Shown here in pieces: positions 1 through 5,900 of a stretch of 6,873 bases of DNA. Where the stretch lies: assembly GCA_002383665.1 (NCBI GenBank), contig DFZI01000054.1, positions 1-6,873 on the forward strand, read 5' to 3'. How positions within the stretch are numbered: the first letter of the stretch is position 1; the number at the start of each line of letters is the position of its first letter. The stretch is from Dehalococcoidia bacterium UBA4060 (lineage in GTDB: Bacteria; Chloroflexota; Dehalococcoidia; GIF9; UBA5629). The notes under the pieces were generated by a model. The model had not been told where the DNA came from. It ran no database searches and saw nothing but the letters and a program-made list of their open reading frames with translations. The translations under genes and the position numbers were made by a program.

Positions 1-91
1 GGCGGAGGGAAAGGGATTCGAACCCTTGACCCCGGTTACCCGGGGCAACCGCTTAGCAGGCGGCCGCACTAGACCACTATGCGATCCCTCC
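1..91 (-). tRNA. tRNA-Ser, anticodon GCU (class II, long variable arm)
   Basis: Read on the minus strand, the molecule begins at 91 with a perfect 7-bp acceptor stem (GGAGGGA with TCCCTCC, closed at 10-4). The anticodon loop CTGCTAA sits on a GCCGC/GCGGT stem and gives anticodon GCU, which reads AGC and AGU serine codons. A strong variable-arm hairpin (CCCCGG, GTAA loop, CCGGGG) marks it as class II, as expected for serine. The T arm has stem AAGGG/CCCTT around the standard TTCGAAT loop. The discriminator base is G at position 3. The next two bases (2-1) are CC, so a genome-encoded CCA is likely, with its A just outside the window. The D arm (GCA/TGC) is short but normal for tRNA-Ser. I am very sure of the identity; only the 3' end is clipped. 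Confidence 0.97.
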
Positions 92-95
92 AGTG

Positions 96-122
96 CATGG
101 CAAACGATTGACCTGTGCCATG
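96..122. repeat. 7-bp inverted repeat between tRNA-Ser and its promoter
   Basis: CATGGCA (96-102) and TGCCATG (116-122) are perfect inverted repeats separated by 13 nt. The repeat lies in the predicted 5' leader of the pre-tRNA and partly over its predicted start point. It could fold as a weak hairpin or be a binding site for a dimeric regulator. There is no U tract, so it is not a terminator. It may well be a chance match. Confidence 0.3.
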
Positions 123-123
123 A

Positions 124-153
124 AATATAGCATAGTTTTCAACACGGTTTCAA
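124..153 (-). promoter_or_regulatory. Putative sigma70-type promoter of the tRNA-Ser gene
   Basis: On the minus strand TTGAAA (153-148) is followed, after an 18-nt spacer, by TATATT (129-124), close to the -35 and -10 consensus. Transcription would start near 117, giving a pre-tRNA leader of about 25 nt before the mature 5' end at 91. The position and orientation fit the tRNA gene. This is pattern matching only. Confidence 0.5.
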
Positions 154-174
154 GCAGATCAGATACGTAAATGA

Positions 175-203
175 TTGTACATAAAATGAGGCTTTGTTAT
201 CAT
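175..203 (+). promoter_or_regulatory. Putative promoter of ybeY with -10 close to the start codon
   Basis: TTGTAC (175-180), a 17-nt spacer and TATCAT (198-203; one mismatch to TATAAT) form a reasonable promoter. Its expected start point falls at about 210-212, directly at the ybeY ATG, implying a leaderless mRNA. The -35 matches only three of six consensus positions. The lack of a correctly spaced Shine-Dalgarno before ATG 212 is consistent with this reading. Confidence 0.4.
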
Positions 204-211
204 ACACCTGT

Positions 212-709
212 ATGAAAAAATCAGGGCACAGGATCGATGTTAATATAAAACGTGGCATCGGGTTTGCCTTCAGTCGGGCCTGGCTTAAGAACATAATCAA
301 GGCCGTCCTGTCGGCTGAAAAGATAAACAAACCGGTAGAAGTGAGCCTGCTGGTGACCGATGACAGGCATATACATAAGATGAATCTTTTGTATAGAGGC
401 ATCAATGCGCCTACCGATGTTCTCTCTTTCGCCCTGACTGAAAAGCCGGTAGATGCTCAGGATATCGTATTTCCAGAGGAACAGCTCGGGCTTACCAACC
501 TGGGCGAGATCATAATCTCGTTTCCGCGGATAGTAGAACAGGCAGCTGACCACGGTGTCCCGATGGCTGAGGAAACGGCATTGATGACTGTTCATGGTAT
601 GTTGCATCTCCTGGGCTATGATCATGGAAATGCCGCAGAAGCGAGAAAAATGAGGCGCAGGGAAAAAGCAATTTTGACATTGATTCAACAGGAACAGGTC
701 TATGAATAA
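212..709 (+). CDS. ybeY: YbeY endoribonuclease (rRNA maturation factor)
   Basis: This is a 165-residue protein of the UPF0054/YbeY family, a zinc-dependent single-strand endoribonuclease that acts in the cytoplasm in 16S rRNA 3'-end maturation and 70S quality control. The zinc signature H-x3-H-x5-H is intact in HGMLHLLGYDH (His128, His132, His138). The conserved segment YRGINAPTDVLSF (61-73) contains the family's functional Arg (Arg62), and LGEIIIS (97-103) is also typical. The length is usual. I chose ATG 212; an in-frame TTG at 194 would add six residues unlike the family N-terminus. GAGG at 188-191 is only 2 nt from that TTG and about 20 nt from the ATG, so neither start has a well-placed Shine-Dalgarno; see the leaderless-promoter entry. 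The stop codon lies within the start of the downstream hydrolase gene (8-nt overlap), so the two are likely co-transcribed and translationally coupled. Confidence 0.95.
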   Translation: MKKSGHRIDVNIKRGIGFAFSRAWLKNIIKAVLSAEKINKPVEVSLLVTDDRHIHKMNLLYRGINAPTDVLSFALTEKPVDAQDIVFPEEQLGLTNLGEIIISFPRIVEQAADHGVPMAEETALMTVHGMLHLLGYDHGNAAEARKMRRREKAILTLIQQEQVYE

Positions 710-1382
710 AGCGGCACAGGTCTGCGAAGGTGTTTATATCATCGGAGGTCCCGGCATCTCGGATGCGGAGGATTGCTGTGTGTATCTTGTGGATGCTGGT
801 GAGCTGGTGATGGTTGATGCCGGAGCCGACAACAGCTCAGACCGTCTCGTGGATAATATCCAGACATTAGGGCTGATGCCCGAACGCCTGTCAACTATTA
901 TCGTTACGCATGCCCATATCGATCACATTGGGGCGCTTTCGGAGTTGAAGAGAAGGTATGGCGTGAAGATAATTGCACATGAGGAAGACGCGGCAGCCAT
1001 CAGTTCGGGCAGGAATGTAGGGGCTGAATACTATGGCGTAAAATATGAGCCCTGCGATGTTGACATAATCTTAAAAGGCGTTGAGGACAATTTAGATATC
1101 GGAAATATCCGGTTTAACTTCCATCATGTGCCAGGGCATACTCCTGGTAGCATAGTGGTCACGATAAAGTCGGATGTAAATACGGTGCTGTTCGGACAGG
1201 ATATTCACGGCCCTTATCACCCGATGTGGGGTGGGGATATTGTCAAGGCTATCAAGTCATTGAAAAAACTAAAATCTCTCAAAGCTGACATTCTCTGCGA
1301 AGGGCATTATGGGATTATCAAGCCGGCCGATAAGGTAGAGGAATTTATTCAGGAATTTATCGAAGGTCTGGAGAGAAATTAA
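702..1382 (+). CDS. Metallo-beta-lactamase-fold hydrolase, substrate unknown
   Basis: This 226-residue cytoplasmic protein has a complete dinuclear metal site of the MBL superfamily: THAHIDHIG gives His70, His72, Asp74 and His75; PGHTPGS gives His146; FGQD gives bridging Asp167; EGHYG gives His202. The order and spacing match the glyoxalase II/lactonase-like branch of small hydrolases. The N-terminal beta-strand pair with VDAG (38-41) is also typical. No extra RNA-binding or flavodoxin domain follows, so it is not an RNase J/Z or flavodiiron protein. There is no signal peptide, which argues against a secreted beta-lactamase. ATG 702 has AGGA at 690-693 (8-nt spacing) and overlaps ybeY by 8 nt, suggesting translational coupling. 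The family has many activities (thioesters, lactones, phosphoesters, nucleic acids), and I cannot assign the substrate from the sequence. Confidence 0.9.
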   Translation: MNKAAQVCEGVYIIGGPGISDAEDCCVYLVDAGELVMVDAGADNSSDRLVDNIQTLGLMPERLSTIIVTHAHIDHIGALSELKRRYGVKIIAHEEDAAAISSGRNVGAEYYGVKYEPCDVDIILKGVEDNLDIGNIRFNFHHVPGHTPGSIVVTIKSDVNTVLFGQDIHGPYHPMWGGDIVKAIKSLKKLKSLKADILCEGHYGIIKPADKVEEFIQEFIEGLERN

Positions 1383-1404
1383 TGGGGAGATGACAGAGAG
1401 CCGG

Positions 1405-2001
1405 TCACAGACTTATATTGCGTTGTTTAACGCGACTCTTTTCCGCTGTCACGATTGCGTGTACGATTTGAGTGGTTTTATCCAGGTCGTTCTTGCAATT
1501 CATGACTGCATAATCGAACATCTGGATCATTTTCATCTCTTCAGCAGCCCTTCCTAACCTGATCTCGAGGTCCTTATCCGTATCAACGTTGCGCTGCGAC
1601 AGCCTCTCAGCCAGGTCCTCGATGGAGGGAGGCACCAAGAAAATGAAAACCGCGTCAGGTATTTTTTTCTTTAGTGTTTTAGCTCCCTGTACATCAACCT
1701 TGATTATTACGTCCTTACCTTTTCCTAAGGCATGCTTGACCTCTTTTTTTAATACACCGTAGTAATTTCCGTATACAGTAGCATATTCAAGGAAATCATC
1801 ATTTCGTATCTTTTTTTCAAAGTCATCCCTGGAGAGGAAATAATAATCAACGCCATCTATCTCATTAGCTCGCATGCTCCTGGTAGTGGCAGTCACCACA
1901 TAATGAAAATTTTCATCGGTTTTCTTAAGGTTGGCAATAGTAGCGTCTTTGCCCACACCTGAGGGACCTGATATGACTATAGCAAGCGGTTTTTTATGCA
2001 T
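1405..2001 (-). CDS. gmk: Guanylate kinase
   Basis: Gmk phosphorylates GMP (and dGMP) to GDP with ATP in the cytosol, a required step to GTP. From ATG 2001 the protein has 198 residues, close to the usual length. The P-loop is SGPSGVGK (11-18). The GMP-binding region is TTRSMR (39-44) with DGVDYYF (49-55), FLEYATVYGNYYG (70-82) holds the conserved Glu72 and Tyr pair, and DVQGA (103-107) is the Walker-B-like segment. Then come VPPS (123-126) and the lid with Arg137, Arg148 and Arg151. The frame is also open upstream to a GTG at 2046, but those 15 residues are unlike the family. The likely promoter -10 (2037-2042) lies downstream of that GTG, so I prefer ATG 2001, although it lacks a clear Shine-Dalgarno. 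Asp-Ala follows the P-loop Lys instead of the usual Ser/Gly-Thr, and Met/Asn replace Pro/Gly in the GMP loop. The gene stands alone on this strand. Confidence 0.95.
   Translation of the reverse strand: MHKKPLAIVISGPSGVGKDATIANLKKTDENFHYVVTATTRSMRANEIDGVDYYFLSRDDFEKKIRNDDFLEYATVYGNYYGVLKKEVKHALGKGKDVIIKVDVQGAKTLKKKIPDAVFIFLVPPSIEDLAERLSQRNVDTDKDLEIRLGRAAEEMKMIQMFDYAVMNCKNDLDKTTQIVHAIVTAEKSRVKQRNISL
1418..1442 (+). terminator. Possible intrinsic terminator of the ybeY-hydrolase transcript
   Basis: TTGCGTT (1418-1424), a GTTT loop and AACGCGA (1429-1435) form a 7-bp stem with one G-T pair, followed by a T-rich stretch CTCTTTT (1436-1442). It lies 36 nt after the hydrolase stop and inside the 3' coding end of the convergent gmk gene. 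The stem is modest and the T tract starts one base late and is interrupted, so it is a weak candidate. Confidence 0.35.
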
Positions 2002-2036
2002 GTTTTGTAACAGTTTAATCCTATCTTTCTGAAAAA

Positions 2037-2065
2037 TAAATAGCACCGTATAATATATTGAACAA
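2037..2065 (-). promoter_or_regulatory. Putative promoter of gmk
   Basis: On the minus strand TTGTTC (2065-2060), a 17-nt spacer and TATTTA (2042-2037) match the -35/-10 pattern moderately. The start point would lie near 2030, giving a leader of about 30 nt before ATG 2001 and placing the GTG at 2046 outside the transcript. Confidence 0.35.
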
Positions 2066-2077
2066 ATAGCTGCTATT
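2065..2077. repeat. Short palindrome in the gmk-pgk divergent spacer
   Basis: AATAGC (2065-2070) and GCTATT (2072-2077) form a perfect 6-bp inverted repeat around a single T. It abuts the predicted gmk -35 and lies just upstream of the predicted pgk -35, where an operator for both genes could sit. It is short enough to be a coincidence. Confidence 0.25.
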
Positions 2078-2091
2078 AGATATACTCAATC

Positions 2092-2119
2092 TTGTGTTCC
2101 TGTGTATCCGGCATATATA
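2092..2119 (+). promoter_or_regulatory. Putative promoter of the pgk-tpiA-miaA-dapF-dapL operon
   Basis: TTGTGT (2092-2097), a 16-nt spacer and TATATA (2114-2119) resemble a sigma70-type promoter; shifting the -10 to TATAAA (2116-2121) gives an 18-nt spacer. A start point near 2126 would leave a leader of about 35 nt containing GAGGAG (2145-2150), a strong ribosome binding site 9 nt before the pgk ATG. A perfect TATAAT further upstream (2049-2054) has only a poor -35 and is the alternative. Confidence 0.4.
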
Positions 2120-2159
2120 AAAGGCATATTAGAGCTGAGAAGAAGAGGAGCTATATTTT

Positions 2160-3344
2160 ATGAAAAAAAGTATTCGGGATGTAGAAGTAACTGGTAAAAA
2201 GGTACTCGTACGTGTGGATTTTAACGTCCCCCTCGATCCCAAGACAAATGAGATTATGGACGATAGTCGTATTATCGCTTCACTGCCCACCATCTGGTAT
2301 CTTATAGAGCACAAAGCGAAGATAATACTGTGTTCACACCTCGGACGTCCCAATGGTAGGGTGGTTGAATCCATGCGTCTCACACCAGTTGCCGAACGGC
2401 TGTCTCAGTTGATTAATATGCCCATTCATACTGTCTCGGACTGTATTGGTCCCAGGGTAAAGCAGGCCATAGATAAGCTGAAAAACGGAGAGATTCTACT
2501 GCTGGAAAATTTACGTTTTTATCCGGAGGAGGAAGCCAACGACTCTGCATTTGCCAGGGCGCTGGCAGAAAATGCCGATATCTATGTAAATGATGCGTTT
2601 GGCACTGCGCACCGCGCCCATGCTTCTACCTATGGTGTGGCAAAGTACCTGCCTGCCTATGCCGGTCTTTTACTGGAAAAAGAACTCCGAGTACTTGATA
2701 ACCTGCTTACCAACCCCCAACGCCCTTTTGTGGCCTTGCTGGGTGGTGCCAAGGTGAGTGACAAGATCAAACTCCTTGATAATTTGCTTAACAAGGTAGA
2801 TACCCTGTTGATCGGCGGTGGCATGGCTAATACCTTCCTAAGTGCGCAGGGGTTTGGCACCGGGCTTTCAGCCGTTGAGGAAGATAAAAAAGAACTGGCC
2901 AAACAACTCATGGCTAATGCCAAAAGTAGCGGTATCTTACTGGTACTGCCTCTTGATGTGATCGTGGCAGACACGGTTGATGAAAATTCGAAATTCGCTA
3001 TTGCACCGGTATCGATGATACCGGCCAACAAATATATCGTTGACATAGGTCCGCAGACCGTTGAGCTTTTCACCGAAAATCTCAAGAAATGCAGCACCGT
3101 TTTCTGGAACGGCCCTTTGGGGGTCTACGAAATCCCAGCTTTTTCACGGGGAACCAGAAAGATGGCTGAACTGCTGGCAAATCTCAATGCCACTACGGTT
3201 GTCGGTGGGGGATCAACTGCTGAAATCGTCAACGAGATGAACCTCGCATACAGGATGACACACGTGTCAACTGGCGGTGGAGCTAGCTTGAGTTTTCTCG
3301 AAGGCAAGATACTCCCGGGTGTCCAGGTTCTGCAGGATGAATAA
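2160..3344 (+). CDS. pgk: Phosphoglycerate kinase
   Basis: PGK transfers phosphate between 1,3-bisphosphoglycerate and ADP in glycolysis and works in reverse in gluconeogenesis; it is cytosolic. The 394-residue length is that of the bacterial family. N-domain substrate residues are all present: RVDFNVP (18-24; Asp20, Asn22), Arg37, SHLGRP (59-64; His60, Arg63), ENLRFYPEE (Arg119) and GTAHRAH (Arg152). In the C-domain, GGAKVSDK (Lys198), IGGGMANTF and FWNGPLGVYE (Glu324) are intact. The late glycine motif, usually GGGDS/T, reads GGGSTAE (349-355), so the Asp that normally helps hold Mg-nucleotide is Ser352. STGGGAS near the end is normal. ATG 2160 has GAGGAG at 2145-2150. It is the first gene of a compact operon, with tpiA 23 nt downstream. 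Confidence 0.97.
   Translation: MKKSIRDVEVTGKKVLVRVDFNVPLDPKTNEIMDDSRIIASLPTIWYLIEHKAKIILCSHLGRPNGRVVESMRLTPVAERLSQLINMPIHTVSDCIGPRVKQAIDKLKNGEILLLENLRFYPEEEANDSAFARALAENADIYVNDAFGTAHRAHASTYGVAKYLPAYAGLLLEKELRVLDNLLTNPQRPFVALLGGAKVSDKIKLLDNLLNKVDTLLIGGGMANTFLSAQGFGTGLSAVEEDKKELAKQLMANAKSSGILLVLPLDVIVADTVDENSKFAIAPVSMIPANKYIVDIGPQTVELFTENLKKCSTVFWNGPLGVYEIPAFSRGTRKMAELLANLNATTVVGGGSTAEIVNEMNLAYRMTHVSTGGGASLSFLEGKILPGVQVLQDE
3006..3024. repeat. 19-bp palindrome inside pgk
   Basis: CCGGTATC (3006-3013) and GATACCGG (3017-3024) are a perfect 8-bp inverted repeat with a 3-nt centre. In RNA it could form a compact hairpin within the C-domain coding region. There is no T tract after it, so it is not a terminator. 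A protein-binding or mRNA-structure role is possible but unsupported. Confidence 0.3.
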
Positions 3345-3357
3345 TAATACTTCTAAT

Positions 3358-3362
3358 GAGGA
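3358..3362 (+). promoter_or_regulatory. Ribosome binding site that sets the tpiA start
   Basis: GAGGA is 5 nt upstream of ATG 3368. It overlaps and follows the alternative in-frame ATG at 3356, which has no Shine-Dalgarno of its own, so 3368 is the better start. Confidence 0.7.
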
Positions 3363-3367
3363 AAAAC

Positions 3368-4126
3368 ATGCGTAGAGCTTTAATCGCAGGCAATTGGAAA
3401 ATGAATACCACTCTGCCGGAGGCTATCACCCTGGTGAAACAGATGCTTAAGGACCTGCAGAATATCGACAGAATTGACAGGGTGATCTGCCCGCCGTTCA
3501 TATCTCTCAGTGACCTGCACCGGATATTGCAGGGGACGTCTGTTGGTCTCGGAGCGCAGAACATGTACTATCGGGATAAAGGCGCTTTCACCGGTGAAAT
3601 CTCGTCGCTCATGCTGAAAGACCTCTGCCAATATGTTATTCTGGGGCATTCTGAGCGCAGACAATATTTTGGAGAGACAGATGCGATTGTAAATGAAAAG
3701 GTGAAAGCAGCATTCGCGGCAGGGCTGACACCGATCATGTGTATAGGTGAGACGCTGGAAGAAAATGAGTCCAACAAAACCAGCAACGTATTGGAAAGTC
3801 AGGTCAAAGGCGGACTCAAGGATATAATGCCGTCAGATAAACTGGTGGTGGCATATGAGCCTATCTGGGCCATCGGGACAGGTAAAGCAGCCACTGGACC
3901 ACAAGCAGGGAAAACCATTGGTTTTATCCGGCATATTCTGGCCTCAATTTGGAGTGACAGCATTGCGCAGTCCATACGTATCCTGTATGGAGGAAGCGTC
4001 ACAGGTGCCAACATCTACGAATTTGTGAAGGAGCCGGAGATCGATGGCGGTCTGGTCGGCGGCGCCAGTCTCAAGCCCGCCGACTTTATCGAGATTGCAA
4101 GACAGACGGCTGCTATCAAGTCGTGA
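3368..4126 (+). CDS. tpiA: Triosephosphate isomerase
   Basis: TPI interconverts dihydroxyacetone phosphate and glyceraldehyde 3-phosphate in the cytosol. From ATG 3368 it has 252 residues, the normal length. The active site is complete: AGNWKMN (7-13) with Lys11, ILGHSERR (91-98) with electrophile His94, and AYEPIWAIGTGK (162-173) with catalytic base Glu164 and the mobile phosphate loop. YGGSV (207-211) and DGGLVGGASL (226-235) form the phosphate site. An upstream ATG at 3356 would add four residues but lacks a ribosome binding site. It follows pgk by 23 nt, and miaA begins 1 nt after its stop. The pgk-tpiA pair is a common glycolytic cluster. Here they are separate genes, not the PGK-TPI fusion known in Thermotoga. 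Confidence 0.97.
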   Translation: MRRALIAGNWKMNTTLPEAITLVKQMLKDLQNIDRIDRVICPPFISLSDLHRILQGTSVGLGAQNMYYRDKGAFTGEISSLMLKDLCQYVILGHSERRQYFGETDAIVNEKVKAAFAAGLTPIMCIGETLEENESNKTSNVLESQVKGGLKDIMPSDKLVVAYEPIWAIGTGKAATGPQAGKTIGFIRHILASIWSDSIAQSIRILYGGSVTGANIYEFVKEPEIDGGLVGGASLKPADFIEIARQTAAIKS

Positions 4127-4127
4127 T

Positions 4128-5051
4128 ATGAACTGCCTGATTGCCGTTGTCGGGCCGACGGCTATAGGCAAGAGCCGCCTGGGCAGCCTGATCGCAAAAG
4201 ATTTCCCCGCAGAGATCATCAATGCCGACAGTCGCCAGATCTATAAATATATGGATATCGGCACGTCAAAGCCCACATCTGAGGAGAGGACAGGCATTCC
4301 CTATCATCTTCTTGACATAATTACACCTGACCAGGAATACAGTGTTGCCACCTACCAGCGTGAAGCAGGAATCGCCATCGGCGATATCCAGTACAGAGAT
4401 AAATTGCCGCTTTTGGTCGGAGGCAGTGGCCAATATGTCTGGTCGCTGATTGAAGGCTGGCAAATTCCAGAAGTTCCACCTGATCCATCACTGCGTGAAA
4501 GTCTGGCTATCAAGGCTTCTGTAAAAGGGATTGAAAGCCTTTATATGGAGCTTAAGGCCATAGACCCCATTGCTGCAACCAGAATTTCTCCTCATAATCT
4601 GAGGAGGATCATACGTGCTCTGGAAATCCATTATAAAACCGGCCGAAAGCCCTCGGAGCTACAAGGTAAGAAGGAGACCGGATACCAGTACCTAATCATA
4701 GGCCTTACAGCAGAACGGAAGGTGCTGTATTCGATAATTGATGATAGGGTCGAAAAAATGGTCGGTGCAGGCCTTGTAGACGAAGTTAAAAATCTGCTCG
4801 ACAGAGGTTATGGCCCCTGGCTTCCTTCGATGTCCAGCCTTGGTTACAGGGAGATTGCAACTTATCTGAAAGGTGGAATAACCTTGAGCGACGCTATAGA
4901 AAAGATAAAATTCGGGACGCACCGATTTGCCAGGGGCCAGTATGCCTGGTTCCGATTGAGTGATCCCCGCATTGTCTGGTTCGATATTTGCTGTGATAAC
5001 CGGGAGAAAATAAACTATACTATAAAGACTTTTCTGGAAAAATCATCCTGA
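4128..5051 (+). CDS. miaA: tRNA dimethylallyltransferase (A37 isopentenyl transferase)
   Basis: MiaA transfers the dimethylallyl group from DMAPP to N6 of A37 in tRNAs that read codons beginning with U, improving decoding. The 307-residue protein shows the family signatures in order: P-loop GPTAIGKS (9-16), NADSRQIY (32-39) with catalytic Asp34, MDIGTSKPT (42-50), PYHLLDI (58-64), GGSGQY (98-103; usually GGTGLY), PHNLRRIIRALE (155-166), GRKPS (172-176), and near the C-terminus RGQYAWFR, which replaces the common RQ-x-WFR tunnel motif with one inserted Gly. ATG 4128 is 1 nt after the tpiA stop and lacks a clear Shine-Dalgarno, so translation probably depends on coupling to tpiA. The frame is open upstream to 4044, but that part overlaps tpiA and is not family-like. 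dapF starts 3 nt downstream. Confidence 0.95.
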   Translation: MNCLIAVVGPTAIGKSRLGSLIAKDFPAEIINADSRQIYKYMDIGTSKPTSEERTGIPYHLLDIITPDQEYSVATYQREAGIAIGDIQYRDKLPLLVGGSGQYVWSLIEGWQIPEVPPDPSLRESLAIKASVKGIESLYMELKAIDPIAATRISPHNLRRIIRALEIHYKTGRKPSELQGKKETGYQYLIIGLTAERKVLYSIIDDRVEKMVGAGLVDEVKNLLDRGYGPWLPSMSSLGYREIATYLKGGITLSDAIEKIKFGTHRFARGQYAWFRLSDPRIVWFDICCDNREKINYTIKTFLEKSS

Positions 5052-5054
5052 ATT

Positions 5055-5900
5055 ATGGTTAAAACACTTGAGTTTAGCAAGATGCAGGGCACCGGCAATG
5101 ATTTTATTATGGTCGATGCAAGGGATCTGGATATGGACTGGAAGATACTGGCTGCGAAGGCCTGCCAGTCGCATTTCGGAATCGGCGCAGATGGTCTAAT
5201 TCTGATAATGGACTCGGATAAAGCAGACCTGAAGATGCGCATTTTCAATGCGGATGGCTCAGAAGCCCAGGTCTGCGGCAACGGATTGCGATGCTTTGCC
5301 AAGTATGCCATAGACCGTAAAATTGTGACCGGCCCCGATATATCCGTGGATACTAAGGCTGGAGTAAAGCTGGTAGACACAATCTCACGCAAAGGCAAGG
5401 TGATCAAAGCACGTGTTAATATGGGCAAGCCACAGTTCAAAGCCAAACGTATACCAGTTGCACTGGATACCGATCAGCCGATCCTTGATCATAAGCTTAG
5501 GATCGGGACAAGGACGTTAGCTATATCGGCAGTTTCAATGGGCAATCCTCATGCTGTCTGTTTTATCCGTGAGGATATTGAGGATTTTCCTCTCGCAGAG
5601 ATCGGACCGTTAGTTGAGAACCACAGGTTGTTCCCTCAAAGGACCAATTTTGAGGTAGTAAATGTAGTTAGTGATGGCAATCTACGTGTGAGAGTGTGGG
5701 AACGGGGAGTGGGTGAAACGCTGGCCTGCGGTAGTGGTGCCTGTGCCACGGCTGTTATCAGTCGGCTCAAGAATATCACCAAAGACAATGTAAACGTAAT
5801 ATTATCTGGCGGGACCCTGACCATATCATGGGACGGCAAGTCCGATGTATTTCTCAGCGGACCGGCCGAAGAAGTATTTTCGGGAGTGTACCTGCTATGA
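5055..5900 (+). CDS. dapF: Diaminopimelate epimerase
   Basis: DapF converts LL-diaminopimelate to meso-diaminopimelate, the precursor of lysine and, where present, of peptidoglycan cross-bridges. It is a cofactor-independent two-cysteine racemase in the cytosol. The protein has 281 residues, a normal length, with the two-fold pseudo-symmetric layout. N-half: KMQGTGNDF (9-17; Asn15), FGIGADG (41-47) and NADGSEAQVCGNG (65-77) with catalytic Cys74. C-half: MGNPHA (162-167), FPQRTNFE (193-200) and GETLACGSGACA (220-231) with the second catalytic Cys225 (Ser227 where Thr is common). ATG 5055 is 3 nt after miaA and has only a weak ribosome binding site, GGAAA at 5036-5040. The stop overlaps the dapL start as ATGA, tying the two DAP-pathway genes together. 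Confidence 0.97.
   Translation: MVKTLEFSKMQGTGNDFIMVDARDLDMDWKILAAKACQSHFGIGADGLILIMDSDKADLKMRIFNADGSEAQVCGNGLRCFAKYAIDRKIVTGPDISVDTKAGVKLVDTISRKGKVIKARVNMGKPQFKAKRIPVALDTDQPILDHKLRIGTRTLAISAVSMGNPHAVCFIREDIEDFPLAEIGPLVENHRLFPQRTNFEVVNVVSDGNLRVRVWERGVGETLACGSGACATAVISRLKNITKDNVNVILSGGTLTISWDGKSDVFLSGPAEEVFSGVYLL

Noticed and set aside
1..91. Functional link between tRNA-Ser(GCU) and MiaA
   Set aside because: MiaA modifies tRNAs with A36-A37 that read U-starting codons; this tRNA has U36, so it is not an expected substrate.
221..688. 155-codon open frame antisense to ybeY
   Set aside because: It lies fully opposite a well-supported gene, its translation has no recognisable family motif, and it has no context of its own. 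Other antisense frames over pgk (2657-3097), dapF (5015-5446) and tpiA are shadows for the same reason.
1339..1360. Direct repeat AGGAATTTAT twice near the end of the hydrolase gene
   Set aside because: It encodes the repeated EFI residues of a C-terminal amphipathic helix, which explains it without a DNA-level role.
702..1382. Hydrolase as an antibiotic-resistance beta-lactamase
   Set aside because: There is no signal peptide, and the sequence pattern is that of the general small MBL hydrolases; fold membership alone does not imply beta-lactam cleavage.
2002..2046. GTG start at 2046 for gmk
   Set aside because: The extra 15 residues are unlike Gmk N-termini, and the best promoter -10 lies downstream of this GTG. 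It cannot be fully excluded because ATG 2001 also lacks a Shine-Dalgarno.
4044..4127. 28-residue N-terminal extension of miaA
   Set aside because: It overlaps the 3' end of tpiA and its sequence is not MiaA-like; ATG 4128 places the P-loop at the usual distance from the N-terminus.
5478..5506. 8-bp inverted repeat CCGATCCT/AGGATCGG inside dapF
   Set aside because: With a 13-nt loop and free choice of spacing, one or two such repeats are expected by chance in a window of this length; nothing else supports it.
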